The position numbers and the translations under genes are program-made. Shown in pieces: positions 46,386 through 59,278 of a stretch of 64,000 bases of DNA (its first letter is position 1; every line of letters begins with the position of its first letter). This DNA is from Augochlora pura (Eukaryota > Arthropoda > Insecta > Hymenoptera > Halictidae): the NCBI RefSeq assembly GCF_028453695.1, contig NC_135778.1:11344244-11408243 (forward strand), read 5' to 3'. The notes under the pieces were generated by a model. That model saw nothing but the letters and a program-made list of their open reading frames with translations. It had not been told where the DNA came from and did no database searches.

Positions 46386-49300
46386 AAAACACTGACAAAC
46401 AGCAATGTATGATGTATAAACGAAGATTATTTAATATAGAGAGGTTAACTCGTTTAAAAAATATGTCACACTGAATACTGCTGAACTTGCATGTAAATAT
46501 ACATATAGGCACAACATCGTTTCACGAATTCAGATATTATCAGAACTAATAATCTTGCATATAAATTTGAAGCGTATATACAGTAGTGTAGTGATTAAAA
46601 ATATATAGCTGTCACTTCATTAACGAATCATTAAAAAGTCACAAAGTGATATTCTCTCTTATACAGTGATATTTAATGACGTAAAATTGTATTTTCAAAA
46701 ACACAATGTCCGTACCTCTTTATGTGTGTATATCTTTACAATGAAATATTTTATAGATTTATATTTTATGCGTTGTTCGCGAAATCTCTTAAAGTCAACA
46801 TCACATATCGATAACTATACGGTGCAACATTTTTCACAAACATCAATTAATAATGTAAACGGTGATTTACGTATTCGTATAGAGATATTACAAACATATT
46901 TGCATATACCGAAAAATTTTGAACGTCTGACTTCTTGTTCATATGTACTACTTACAAATTTCGAAAATATTGCAAATCTGAAAGTAGTATGAGAGTCAAT
47001 GATCAATTATTTTTCATAGAATACACAAAGTGTTTAAAACTTATATCTGAGTAGTACTACTTTCAGCGTTATTAATGCTATTGATAGGAAATAGACATTA
47101 CAAGAAAAGTATAAATAATTTAAAAAATTTGATTAGTAGTTTTACATGATTTTTATTTCGGTACTTTTCTAGATATATTCTATTTTACAGTAATGTACTC
47201 TTTTTTAAGGATTTACTTTCTTTCATTATTCTATACAACAACGAAGTGACAATCAAGAAATGAATTTGTAAATGCCGTTTACAAAGGCTTCGAAACGACT
47301 ACAGTAGTGCTTCACCATATTGCGCCATGCTGAGGCAAAGGGCTCTTTTAATTTTAGGTATAGTACAGAAACTCTTGATAAAAGACGAAATATGGTAAGA
47401 CATTAATGTAACTTCTGGATTAGCTTCGCATAAATCAGCAATCGATGATAGATGATGGAAGCGAGTGGGCAAGTATGACCATAGTGGAATTGTAGCTGCA
47501 CCAGAAATTCAATGCTGAAGAACACGGAAAAGGATTAGAATCTGTTTTGAAGCATATTCGCCTAGGTGTTGTGTATATGTTTTGAACACTTTCTGAGATC
47601 ATTTTTTGTTCTTTTGCAATTGAATATTTAGTCCGTGTGATATATTTTTAGTACTCTCTTATCTGTTTTACAATGTAATATGTAAATAATTATAATTATG
47701 TAAACATAAATATTATACACCGTGCTTCAAAATTCCAAATCATAAAACAGCCGCAGTATCACTCACGCAGTATCATCCTAAGTTAGGTGGTAATATGTAC
47801 AAATGAAATATATAGAATACTGGATTCCGACTAAGAATTTCAAATTTCTAAAATATCGATAATGCTGAGCGCGACACGAAAGTGGTATTGGAACTTCTGA
47901 AACTCCATTTTTCGAGAACAAAATAATTAATTGAATGTTAAATATACTACTATGACTGGTTTGTAAGTAGAGCTTACATTATAAATATACGCTCTGAATG
48001 AAAAAAATATCTTGTAGCTCTATAACATTGACAAGGTAAAATAATAAAATAAACGTAAAGGAAAACATAGAAATGTTGAATCTAACATATGCCAACAGTT
48101 GGTAATAGTTCTGTAAATAACGTTGATCTTCCAATACTTGCCACAAGGTGACAGTCACCTTGTCGTATCTGCTGTTTTTGAAGCAGTTTCTTATCACTTT
48201 TCGAACGTACATGTGTCTCCCACTATCTCTTGATCCCCATTTATGTACTTAAGATCTACACACTATGTATACCTACATAATCGAAAATTTATAAAATAAG
48301 AATGATTATTCGTCAATTTAAATTAGAAAGGTGACGGCGAAAACACCACAAATTTTATCATTTCCTTAAGACAAATTTTATTATCTCCTCGCCACAAACT
48401 TTATCATTTCCTCTATTTGTGTACTTGCTGAAACATTTCAATGAAATAACCAAAACTGCTGGCAAATACATTTCCATTACATAAGATTATAATAAATAGT
48501 GTAGAAAACAAATGAATACATATAAAAAAAATTCTTAGTAAATAACATTTTTGTTTGTCCCTTAGTGTTTATAACGAATATTCTAGATGTCAATGATACT
48601 AACTGTACATACATATGTACATAAACAAAGTCAGTGATGTTATAAATATGCAGCGATAGCTTTTACATTTATGGTGACCAAAAGAAACATTAACGTCTCA
48701 AATGTAATATTCTATGCAAACAAATAATTTTGTCAATTATGTTTAATTTAAATTTCTTTTTATAATATTTAATATAGTTTTAGAGAGTACTTTGTTTTGA
48801 AAATTTCCTTTGAATAACAATAAAGAGGAAAAAAGTGACGAAATCGAGTGTGTTTAATTCCAGTCGTATAGTGATTTATTGTAAATGTGAGGCCAACGAG
48901 TGTAATAAAGTGACGCATTCTACCAGCAGCTAACCAATTTTGATTCATTAATAGGTCGACCCGAATGACCCAACGTGTCAGAGTTAACTAAACGAATTAA
49001 TTTACTCGCGTTCTTACTTAGATCGAATGCGCAATATGTGTTTTTCGCTACCAAAACAAAATTCCGATTGTTGTCAAGGGTGACTGCTTTTATTTGTGAA
49101 AAGTACTGTATCTCATATCAGTCGTATGCTGTGTCGATGTGTCATTGTAAATCAACGATAAAATTATCTTAAGAATTTTCTTGAAATGTAGATGTTGATA
49201 AATTTTGATCATTAAAAAGTTTTACAAGATGAAGGTACATATTTTTATATCATTGATCGATGGTATCGATAAAATTGAAACTGTTTTCTCTTATTATAGA

Positions 49301-50129
49301 CTTATTGGTACGATATAAACAAAGCGCTGAATCAGTTAAAATTTTCAACAGGCAATATATTTTTTGATGAATAGAAACATTTAATAAGGTTGTTTCTTTG
49401 ATTATGTCATTATTATCTCAGGACTATAATGTATTATGATGTATTATACAAAAATAACTGTCTGCAAATAATTACTATGTTATGAATGATCACAACATAG
49501 ATGAAATGTAACTGTTTTTTTTATAATAAACTTTTAGATTTATATGTTTAATCATTTAGTACAAAAGAGAACATCCACAAGAATTTATTCTAGTACATGT
49601 AGACATTTTTAAAAAAGTATACATAGAAAAGAAATATTGAAGAAGCTAAGTTTAAATAAAGATTTGAATTACTTGTGATAATTTCGTATACATTATGTGC
49701 TACGTTAGAATTTATTAATGTAATTGTAATGAATTGCATGTTATATTTTTACGTTATTTCGTAGAACCTCCGATCGTGATGTTTTTCATGCGTAACGAAA
49801 CAAAAATTAAAGAATTATTAACACTATGTTAGTGTAAAGCTAAGGTACTTCCTAATAAGTTTCAGTGCTTGTTCAATTTAAATACAGTTGAGATACTGAG
49901 CAAATAAACGTGAGGATTAAAAGAAAAATTTAGCAACGTTATTTTAACCATGTTTCAACATAGTTTATTTATTGCATTTCAACTATTTCGATAAATATCG
50001 GAAATGTTAAATATGACTATTAAATTACTTATTAAATATTTATCACAGAAACGTATTTATAGATTATTATTTTAATGAAGTTAATTATATTTATTCATAG
50101 TTGCTAACATCAATCAACAAACTTTACAG
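46383..50129. other. Gap between ADAP (-) and the LRR gene (+)
   Basis: 3.7 kb of AT-rich sequence between divergent genes. No coding region is recognised. It presumably contains both promoters and untranslated first exons. Confidence 0.5.
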
Positions 50130-52299
50130 ATGCAGTGGTTCGCCATAATGATGTGCTTGTATGCAGGAGTAGCAAGTGCACGGACAGAAGAAGACCAACA
50201 AACATCCTCATCAAGTACAATAACAGGAATGTCTGCAGGAGCATTAGAACAATGTTTTTATCGCCAATCTAATGAATGTCCTAATGTTGAAATAACTGGA
50301 TGTTCTTGTACGAAGATTGTTCTTGCTCACAATAATCCTGAAGGCACTGCCGTATTTTGTTGCAACTTGGATATTAGAAATCTTGCTACTGAGCTGTCTT
50401 GTGCAGGTTGTTAAAAGATTATTTGAATATCCTATTACTTAATTTTTTAAGTGTCATTGATGTTCCCACGATCATTGGCAGAAAATTTACTTCCAGCAGT
50501 TTAAAGAAATTGATCCTAATGGTAGTTTTAGATAAACCTAATTGGTATTGTTATATGCTGCTAACATTTAATACACATAGTAGATATAGTATCTCGGTCC
50601 CCTATTATATTCTTAACTTTTAATGTTGCAGGATTTCCATCAAACGTATCCTATGTACATATAAGAAATCTAACATTAGATGTATTCAATGTAAATGAAA
50701 TTAGATGGAGAAGATTAAAATCGCTTGCTGTAACAGATGGAAAAATAAACCGCGTGAAAGGACAATTTCGAATGATGACGCCAACACTGTGTTTGAATCT
50801 ATCTAATAATGGTCTTATAGAAGTAGAAAATAATTCGCTTACTCGTTTAGTACAACTTACAACTTTGGATTTGTCTTACAATAATCTTAAACATTTACCA
50901 GCACTAAATACAATGAATGGCCGTGAATTCTGGCTGGATATTTCAGGTAAATAAACGGGTGCACATGAAAGCAATTTCTGTTGTGCTTATTTTTATATTT
51001 TTGTACATTTTGTGCAATTAATATGAATTATTTTACTTAGGTACAAATACACTTTGGTGCCACGATATTTACCAATATATTAATAAAACTGGAGAAAAGC
51101 AAATTAATTTTAATCGTGAAAACGAAACTGTATGCTCAGCTAGTAAAACATGGCATTGGTTCAATACCACAGAACAAGTTCCTTTGAAACAAGTTCGATA
51201 TCTTAGTTTGGTAATATTTTCAAACTGGATACATTTAGAAATTACTTAGTTACATTAATCTGACGTTCAATACTTAAAACCCGTTACTAATTCACAGTTA
51301 CAAACAGAATGCCCAAAAGGAGATACTTGGCAGTGTCAATGCAATTTCAGAAGATTGGACATTGTCGAAGGTAAACCACCGACTTTAGCGGTGAATGTGG
51401 ATTGCAGTGGTATTCAAATTACCGAGTTACCTGAAAAATTACCTCGCAATACTATAGCCTTAAATGTATCGTACAACAACGTATGTAAATTTCACGATTC
51501 ATTTAAACTTATAGAACAATATTATTATTCAATGTATATAGAAAGAATCTAAAAATTTGGTCTCGTTGCTATAGATTACAGCATTAGATGACCTAAGTAC
51601 TAATCCATGTTACGAAGATATAAGAGATTTCTATGCAGACTATAATAATATATCGTCTATAAATAAACTGGAAGGTTCCAAATTTTTAGACAATTATGCT
51701 TTCCTTAGTCTACGGTATAATAAAATCAAATCCGTAAGTAGAAACTGTAACAGGATTTCTAATGAGTAAATATGAAATACAAATGTTGTATAACGTTAAT
51801 TGACATTAATTGCCGTTGGCTTAAATATTCAGCTTCCAACGTACATTTTGAGTCCTAACACTTATGATAAAAGTTTTACCAGTTCACGTTTGGTAAAACT
51901 TGGAGGAAATGAATTACATTGCGATTGCAATACTGCTAAAAATGTAAAGGTAAGCATTGTTAAAATATATGTAAATGTGTAAATTAATAGACTCGATACT
52001 TTGACAAATTTAAATACTCTTTTCAGGTATGGTTACAAACTCGCATATTAGATTCGGATGAAGTATTATGCGAAAATGTTAAAGAAAAGGTTGTTGATTT
52101 AGAACCGTCGAAAATGTGTGTATACCCAGGTGATTGGACAGATTATATTTACTACATTATCGCTACAGAGGTCGTTCTCTTAATAAGCTTGATAGCGAAA
52201 GTATCTTACGATTATTGGGTTTTTAAAACAGCCGGTTATCTTCCATGGCCAGCAAATAAAATGCCGAAATTACCTTGTGATTGGCTTTGCGAAACTTGA
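50130..52299 (+). CDS. hfw: Leucine-rich-repeat single-pass membrane protein, probable halfway orthologue
   Basis: Seven exons in phase: 50130-50406, 50632-50946, 51041-51210, 51298-51480, 51575-51733, 51833-51949, 52027-52299, 497 residues. N-terminal signal peptide MQWFAIMMCLYAGVASA. A cysteine-rich segment follows (FYRQSNECPNVEITGCSC), then LRRs such as LCLNLSNNGLIEV and LTTLDLSYNNLKHLPAL. A second Cys-rich region (CPKGDTWQCQCNF) precedes more repeats and an LRR C-terminal cap, GGNELHCDC. A membrane span at about 435-455 (IYYIIATEVVLLISLIAKV) is followed by a short cytoplasmic tail ending PKLPCDWLCET. The layout and the tail recall Drosophila halfway, a gene needed at the larval-to-pupal transition. 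The orthology is from memory and moderate; the LRR membrane architecture is firm. Confidence 0.8.
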
Positions 52300-53364
52300 G
52301 ATTTTTCACTCATAATATGTTTCCATTGGGTCTTCCAATGTATTTCGATGAAACAGACTTTAATACTATTTTTACGAATTTATACAATTTATATATATAC
52401 ATATATATATATACAATTAATAAGTTCGATGCCAACTAGAAAAATTTATAAAATTCATTTCATCGAATTTGTTTTGGGTTTCTATAACAATGTTTTAATG
52501 AGACTGGGTTTGGCTAGACAATTATATATATAACTGAAAAAAGTTATACCAGTAAGCAGAACTAACAATCAATATGACTTAAATATTTTTATTAATTCCA
52601 TGCTTTCTTAAACGCATACACATATGCATGCATGTGCATGCACATGAAAGCACAGAAGTTTACCATGTTCGAATTCATAAAAAAAATGCATATATGTTAC
52701 ATAAATTCATGTAATTTATGTACAACGCCGATTCCTTATATACCATTACATAATTACACTTTATTGTGTAAGGTAGAATAATTTCAGAAATCTTTTATTA
52801 TATTTTGATCGTCCGTACATTAAACTAAGCTAGACAATAATCTCTAACTGCTATGACTCGAATATATGATGAAAACGCATATCAGATAAAATTAGAGAAT
52901 ATATTGTTCATATGTATAATAAAGACGTGATCATTACTTTCTTATAGAGAATTGACTTTTGCTTTTATCTCTTACTGTTATTTCATAATTTAAATAAATT
53001 AATATTTAAGAATTTGTGCAGCACTATAATTTATATTATCGATTGTTTTTCTTTTTATTAATGCTTTCTTTCAATTAAAAAATGTACATAATGCATATAA
53101 GAGTGTATAATATAGTTACAATGATTCACGATTTGTAAATATAAATCATATGTAATACAATTCGTCAAATTGTTATTTTAGAAAGATATTTCAACTATTG
53201 TAATGATTTTGGTTAATATTTATAATGAATAACAACAATTGTAAAAGATGATCTTATGATTAATCTTTTAATTTGACCATTAGTTATTAATTATATACAG
53301 ACAAAACATATTGTGTGTATTAAAAACCTTAATTTTATTATTTATTTTATTCTTACCAGAAACA
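52300..53364. other. Convergent 3' flanks of the LRR gene and DDX52
   Basis: AT-rich with TA/TATA runs at about 52,385-52,412 and the palindromic block at 52,621-52,646. No gene seen. Confidence 0.55.
52621..52646. repeat. Alternating purine-pyrimidine palindromic block
   Basis: A 26-base strictly alternating stretch built from CATATG, GCATGC and CATG units, largely self-complementary. It could adopt left-handed or hairpin structure. Located about 320 bases after the LRR gene stop. Confidence 0.6.
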
Positions 53365-56040
53365 TCATGTACTTGATTTCCTTTTTTTGTTCGCTTGTTT
53401 TAAAATTTTATCCGTTTTGTCTATTACATCGCCATCTTTTTTCTCGCAATTACTTGTAACATGTTTTCTGTAGCAAAAATGACAAAATACATTTACCTTA
53501 TACATATTGAATCTGAAACATTGAAGTACTGTACCTTGATATCCTATCCTTATGTATGCGTTTGAATGTTGGTTTGGTTGATATTTTCTCCCTGGGTGGT
53601 GCTTTTCGTTCTAGTTTCCTCTTTTCTTTCTTAGTATGCTTTCTCATAGCTAACATATAATCGGGTACATTGCAACCAGATTCTCTCATTACAGCAGCTA
53701 TACTAAAATTTCAATTCGATCTAATTTATAGAGATTCTATTAATTCGAAAGATGAATACTTACCTTCTTAAATTTGGAGTATCTTGTTCAGTAAAAAATG
53801 TAATTGCTTTCCCTTTATGGCCGGCTCTACCAGTACGACCTATTTGTATATGTCAAGAAGTTAATAATAGATAATAGTAATGGTAACTTTAGACATATGC
53901 ATGAACAATCAATTTGGGCTTACATACCAATTCTGTGAATGTAAGAAATGACAGAAGATGGGAAATCGTAATTAATGACAAGATTAACACCTTTAAAATC
54001 AATACCTCTCGCCATTAATTCAGTACATATTAATATCCAGATTTTTCCTTCTCGAAAACAACGGACAACGTTATCTCTCTAGATTGTTAAAAAGAATCAA
54101 AATACAAAATTATAGATTAAAAATCACGATCTTGTGGTTAGCTTGTATAATAAGTTCTACAAAACAGATACCTGCGTTTGAGTTCTGTCAGCATGAATAA
54201 CATCTACGTTAACTCCGTCATATATAAGTTCATTAAATAATTCTTGGGCTCTTTCTTTACTTTGGACAAATACTAGTACAGGTGGTAGTACTCCCTTTGC
54301 AAAATAGAACAATATAATTAATGAAATTGTATAATATATAAAGGCCGAAGAAAAATATAAAATCAATGAATGCAATATTACCTTTTGAATAATGTTCCTA
54401 AGTGCTACAAGTTTTCCTCTTTCTGTTCCAACAAACAGAAGTTCTTGTTCCACCAAATCGGTAGCCGCGTTTCTATACCAAAAGAAAGGTTCCGATAAAT
54501 TAATAACTTGTTAAAACTGTTATTAAAGAAAGTAAACCAATTAGTTATTATATACCTATGACCAACGGTAACCATTACGAGACTTTTTAAATTTTGTCGA
54601 CACCATTTTGTCACAACCGGAGTATTAGTTGCACTAAACATCGCAGTGCGTAAATTCTGATTTGTACATGCTTTCAAAATTTCTTCTAATTGATCTCTGA
54701 AGCTCCGTGTCCCGTCTTCAAAAAGTTTATCTGCTTCATCTACTACTAGCCATTTGACACTGCCAAGATATTATTTCGTGTTTAACGTAATTTATTAAAA
54801 TAATACTTAAATGAATTTCAAATTTATAATGCATATGAATTGTACTTATATCACTTACTTGTTTAAATTAATGGCTGGCGGATCCTGATTTAAAAGAAAT
54901 ATTACTCTTTTCGGTGTAGTAATTAATATATCTGTAATATAACATTGAAATACTGTTGATATTTATTTAGTTATTAAACACAAATTATTGAAATTAAAAT
55001 TTTGTATATACTAACCAAATTTTTGTGAACTTTGTGGCCCATATTTGTTTAATGCTTGACTAATTTTGCTGATAATATGTATTTTGAAATTGTAACCTTC
55101 ACTAAGGCGTACACATTCTCTGTATGTTTGTTTAGCTAACTCCCTTGTGGGACTTAAAATAATAGCTCTGAATCCTTCCCTTTTTGGTCCACCTAAACAG
55201 TGGATTATGGGCAACAAAAATGCAGCTGTTTTACCAGATCCTGTTGGTGCGCAAGCCAACATTTGTCTGCTCTGTTTTACAATATTATAATGGAAAGTAA
55301 GATATATACCACAGTTGTTAAAATTGTTTGTTCTTATATTAAAAAATATTATGTGTTATAAGCTACATTTACTTTACTTGTAACATGACAGGCATAGCTT
55401 GCATCTGTATTGGTGTGGGATGTAAGTAACCACAATTTGTGATATTATTTATCAAGTGTTTAGCTACACCAAAATTGTCAGACAATTCCGTAAATGTTGA
55501 GATAGGTTTAGGTATACGAGTACCTGTAACCCTTATGTGATGCTGATTTCGAAATTGATTAACCTACACAAAGTAAAGTAACTTCATGAAATATATCTAA
55601 CTTTAAAGCCTTTTAGTTTAAAATAACAAAACATTTTATACCATCTCCTGCTGTAGTTTTAATTGCTTCTCTGTAGACAGGAATTCTTTATACTTTTTAG
55701 ATTTCACTTTATTACCATCTCTGGGGACCGTTATACCATCGAGTAATTCTAATTGACTAGTATTTTCTGTGTCATTGTCAACTATGTCATACTTCCTTTT
55801 AGTAGGTGTTGATAAACAATTTTCATCATTAGGCACTTCAAAATGTGTTTCTACGGTCTCAGTCGCATCTTCTAATTTCTTCTTAACAAGCTATAAAAAT
55901 TAAAATATTTTTCGAATATCTATATTGATTAACTTGATATTTTTGATAAATACCTGAAATCTTTGTGCGTCAGCAAAAAAACGCTTTTTATTAAATTTAA
56001 CACCGGTAGAAAGCTTTTGAAAAAGTTCATAAGCATCCAT
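53365..56040 (-). CDS. DDX52: DEAD-box RNA helicase DDX52/Rok1
   Basis: Nucleolar ATP-dependent RNA helicase needed for early 18S rRNA processing. Twelve exons in phase: 55954-56040, 55642-55890, 55378-55563, 55016-55271, 54859-54931, 54556-54759, 54382-54472, 54172-54294, 53928-54078, 53764-53839, 53535-53702, 53365-53467, 588 residues (human 599). Motifs in order: Q motif GYLHPTPIQMQAMP, Walker A APTGSGKTAAF, PTRELAKQ, TTPKR, VVDEADKLF (DEAD), FSATN (SAT), LVFVQSKERAQELF, ARGIDFKGVNLVINYD, IHRIGRTGRAG. A Lys-rich tail follows. The introns are mostly short and the gene is complete. Confidence 0.95.
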
Positions 56041-56700
56041 TTTAACTTTCTATTTAGTCGTCTATAGACAATTTTCATACACGTGTTTTTAACCGTTACG
56101 TACAACTTCTTCTACTGTTAAATTCGCATAACAACTTGGTTAACTAGGTTAGAATAGAAGTTCTACTAACAACTTGATGTTCTAACAGGTCTTTTACTTC
56201 CACACACAGCAATAAGGCAGGGAGAGTTGAATGTGTATTTGTGTACAACAAATAAGAAAGGCAGTGGTACCCACAACTCTCAGCATCCAAATCATTCGCA
56301 AAATTTCCACTGATGCTAGTGTCTAATGGAATTAGATGATTTTAATGGATTGTCAAGGAAAATCCAAGGTATCATACAATCCCATTTGTGATAGGTAATT
56401 GACCCACACTTATTTTCCTAAAAAAAAAACGTAAGGCGGTCAGTATTAATTTCAAAATTCCAATCTTTCTATTTTGAGTGTTAGAACGGAAGAAGTTGCT
56501 AATGCGAATGCCTTTATTTAAAGCAGAGTTCGGAATTAACTTGCGCATGACAGAGATTGAGAATTTTCATAGACTGCTCTGAAATATGTTGCAGAGTGAT
56601 GGAGGCGAGTCTCACAAATGAGATTGGATAATATGACTTTCCAGCACATTTTTGAATAGTCCCTGTAACTGCCCTATCACTGTCATGTACAACTTATAAA
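56041..56700. other. DDX52 upstream region
   Basis: No gene seen; presumed DDX52 promoter next to the inverted-repeat element copy 3. Confidence 0.5.
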
Positions 56701-57020
56701 CAGTAACAGGTCGTACTCCTACAGAAATCCAGGCCGCAGTTCGATCCGTTAATGAGAATCAACTTAGAAATTTTATTTGCTCCAATTGGTTGACAATTTT
56801 CTGGTGAGACAGTAGTGCCCTCACAGTCAAAGAAAAAGAGAGAAAACAGCGAGTGAGCAAGAGAGCATGAATCAGTACAACCATGTGAAGTAAGTTACAC
56901 TGACGAACGATGTAGCTTTCTCACTCTATAATGCTTGCAGTCTTACATTTTTCGCGTATCCGTTTGGTTGGCGCGCCATCAGGGCACTTGGTGCGAAATT
57001 CGATTTTTAGAGAAGCTTCA
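56701..57020. mobile_element. Inverted-repeat element, copy 3 (one half)
   Basis: Starts CAGTAACAGG and carries the same block order as the other copies: CCAGGCCGCA, GATCCGTTAATGAGA, TAGAAATTTT, CTCACAGTCAAAGAAAAAGA, ACAGCGAGTGAG, GTAGCTTTCTCACTCTA, TGGCGCG. It matches the complement of copy 1's right half over about 150 bases with few changes. I found no matching opposite end, so this copy seems truncated or fused to the duplicated block that follows. Confidence 0.55.
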
Positions 57021-57139
57021 AATAATAAATTTGTTGCGCCATAGGATCCTCGGAAACGTATTTGCGAAGTCTATCTTTGTGTCTATTTACTATTTAAAAA
57101 GTTCATTTTACATAGAAATTACGTCCAAATTACATAGAA

Positions 57140-57715
57140 CGATCGAAGTTTCTTCCGATCTACAACTGATTGGAAATAGAAAATTATCGATTGCCCGAAT
57201 CTCACCACGTGAAAGTTTCTATGACCGGATACTCGAAAGGGAGTCAGAACGAAATCAGAATTCGTTATGACTCTCTTTTTTACAACAACAGATTTTTCTT
57301 ACTAATGCTTTAACAAGTAACGTCTTAATATGTAACGCGATGCCTTAATATTTAACGCCACCCCTTAAAAACTAACGCTTTAATAAATAACGCCGTAATA
57401 GATAACACCTTAATAACGCATACCTGGATGATTCCTGGATATTATTACTAGTTAAGTTTGTAGCATTCTTTCATTGTCATTGTTTCTTTATCGTTTGTTA
57501 AAAGTTTCTTCTGATTTATAACTATTTGAAAATCGAAACTTAGTGCCACTGTAGCTGAAGACTCGAAAGGGAGTCAAGACGAAATCAGAATTCATTATGG
57601 CTACTTCTCTTACAATTTTTACTTTAGAACTAACGCCTTAATAAATAACGCTTTAATAATTAACACCTTAAGAGGTAACGCCTTAATAACTAACGACTTA
57701 ATAGATAAATTGACT
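57140..57715. repeat. 0.3 kb tandem duplication with two 15-base minisatellite arrays
   Basis: Two diverged copies in tandem (about 57,140-57,420 and 57,490-57,715). Each has AAGTTTCTTC(C/T)GAT, then ACTCGAAAGGGAGTCA followed by ACGAAATCAGAATTC, then a run of 15-base units with consensus TAACGCCTTAATAAN. The second array (57,628-57,706) shows five units at exact 15-base spacing. The first is interrupted by five-base insertions. No coding function seen. Confidence 0.8.
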
Positions 57716-57804
57716 ATCATCGGGACTAGTATTAATATCTTTATAAATATGTATTTTTACAAATTCTGTTACCCACCTAAAAGAGAAACTTCTTTGCAAT
57801 TCTT

Positions 57805-58320
57805 AATCACTTATGTCGCGCCAGAGAATTCTCTGATACTGTCTATCCTCTGGGCACACGAGAAATTGTTTATACATTTTCTCGATATCGCCAGTAATGA
57901 CATATTCGTGGATGCGAAATTGGAGCAATATGTATAGTAAATTATCTTGTATTTAGGGTCCAGTGTGTAAGGTATCATTAAGTGAAACGTCAGAGCTTGT
58001 GACTGCCGATCCGTCGAAAACGACGCGCAATTTGGTTGTGTCACTCGACATCATGAAGACTCCATGATGGGGAAGATAGTATCCCGGATGTGATACATGT
58101 ACTTCGGACATGTGTCCAAGGTTGAGGTATTCTTGAATGATGTTCCGGTACTGCTGTTCCAATTCTGTGTCGCGTTTGAATTTCTGTTCTAACGAGATGA
58201 GACACTTCATACTTTCGGGCAGACTTTCGAGAGACCAGAGTGATGAGGTGCAATAAACGGCAGGTAAAGGAATACTTTTCCCCACCCAAATTTTCCGTGC
58301 ATTTCGCTGAATACTCCAAC
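57805..58320 (-). pseudogene. Broken Bel/Pao-type retrotransposon reverse-transcriptase fragment
   Basis: Minus-strand translation resembles the start of the Bel/Pao polymerase reverse transcriptase: HPGYYLPHHGVF, TTKLRVVFDGSA, LNDTLHTGP, then IEKMYKQFLVCPEDR and QRILWRD. The frame has an in-frame stop at 57,953-57,955 and another after WRDISD. Gag, protease, RNase H, integrase and both LTRs are absent or unrecognised nearby. A dead, truncated piece. Confidence 0.75.
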
Positions 58321-58419
58321 AAGAACAATAAAAAGCGGCCCGCAGCTGTTTGGATTAGTGTAGCAATTTCATGTTTCCGCGGAGAAAATTTACACGAATT
58401 GATTTTTTTGAAAATCATT

Positions 58420-58640
58420 AAAGAATTTCTAACAATGTCGGAGACATAGAAATTGCTTCTCCTACAATGTACAATCTCCTCCGATCAGACAAATTCAGAA
58501 AAGATTATTACAAATTAAAGAGGAGACTTTGCTCTTTAAAATACGCTAATTTTCATTGCTGTGCGATTTCGTTGAACCGAGGTATGATATTTTGAATTTA
58601 AAGAATTTCTAACAATGTCGAAGACATAGGAGGCATAAGA
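58420..58640. repeat. Short direct duplication downstream of the Bel/Pao remnant
   Basis: AAAGAATTTCTAACAATGTC followed by GGAGACATAG at 58,420 recurs with one or two changes at 58,599, about 180 bases later. A direct repeat, possibly part of a degenerate LTR or a local duplication. Confidence 0.5.
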
Positions 58641-59149
58641 AGCATCGTTTCTCCTTGTTAGAAATAGGTTAATTTTTAGTATAATCAGCTCCATCTAGTT
58701 ATTTTTGGGTAGCACTTCGAACAGGAAACTTCGAACAGTGTGGAATAATAGTGCAGTGAAAGTGAACGTTTTGCATATGTGGATTACAACTTCTGTATTA
58801 CAACAATTACAACTGGATGGCTAAGTTTTTCATTAATAATATTTGTGTTTTTGAAATTAATAAGAAATTCATGAAATTCTTGTTCGTTGCTCGAACGCGG
58901 CTCATAGCCGATGCTCGGCCTTCTCTCCTGGGAGCGAGATGGGCTTTAGTCGGCTGGCTCGCATGCTCAGCAGCAGGAAAAATTGTCCACCGCGCAGCTA
59001 TTTTTTTTTCATTAATAACTCGTTAACAAAGCCGTGGATTGCATTTCGGCAAAGGAAAAGGTTACTTCAAATGGCCTCAGGAACTCCCCATTTCCCGATT
59101 ACGAGACATTTTTGGGACACCCTGTATATATGTACGCATCAATTCTAAC

Positions 59150-59278
59150 AGGAAACACGCTATAAAAACCGAGATAACTAATTTAATAAGAAGTAATACA
59201 TTTAAAATTGTTGAGAGGCCAGAAAACAGAAAGATAATAGATACCATATTATCCAAGGTTGGGGTTTCTGATATTTAA
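59150..59278 (+). pseudogene. Short Ty1/copia-like polymerase fragment
   Basis: An open frame ending at 59,278 reads EITNLIRSNTFKIVERPENR then KIIDTILSK, resembling the region just before the copia-type reverse-transcriptase core, where a long N-N-T-W segment is followed by RPENK-like residues. It stops within a few residues after the match. Just upstream is GGGACACCCTGTATATA, a motif common at ends of insect repeats. Family assignment is tentative. Confidence 0.4.

Noticed and set aside
58817..59026. 69-codon frame with alanine-rich hydrophobic sequence
   Set aside because: Lies in repeat-derived DNA between the Bel/Pao and copia-like fragments; no domain and no conserved start context.
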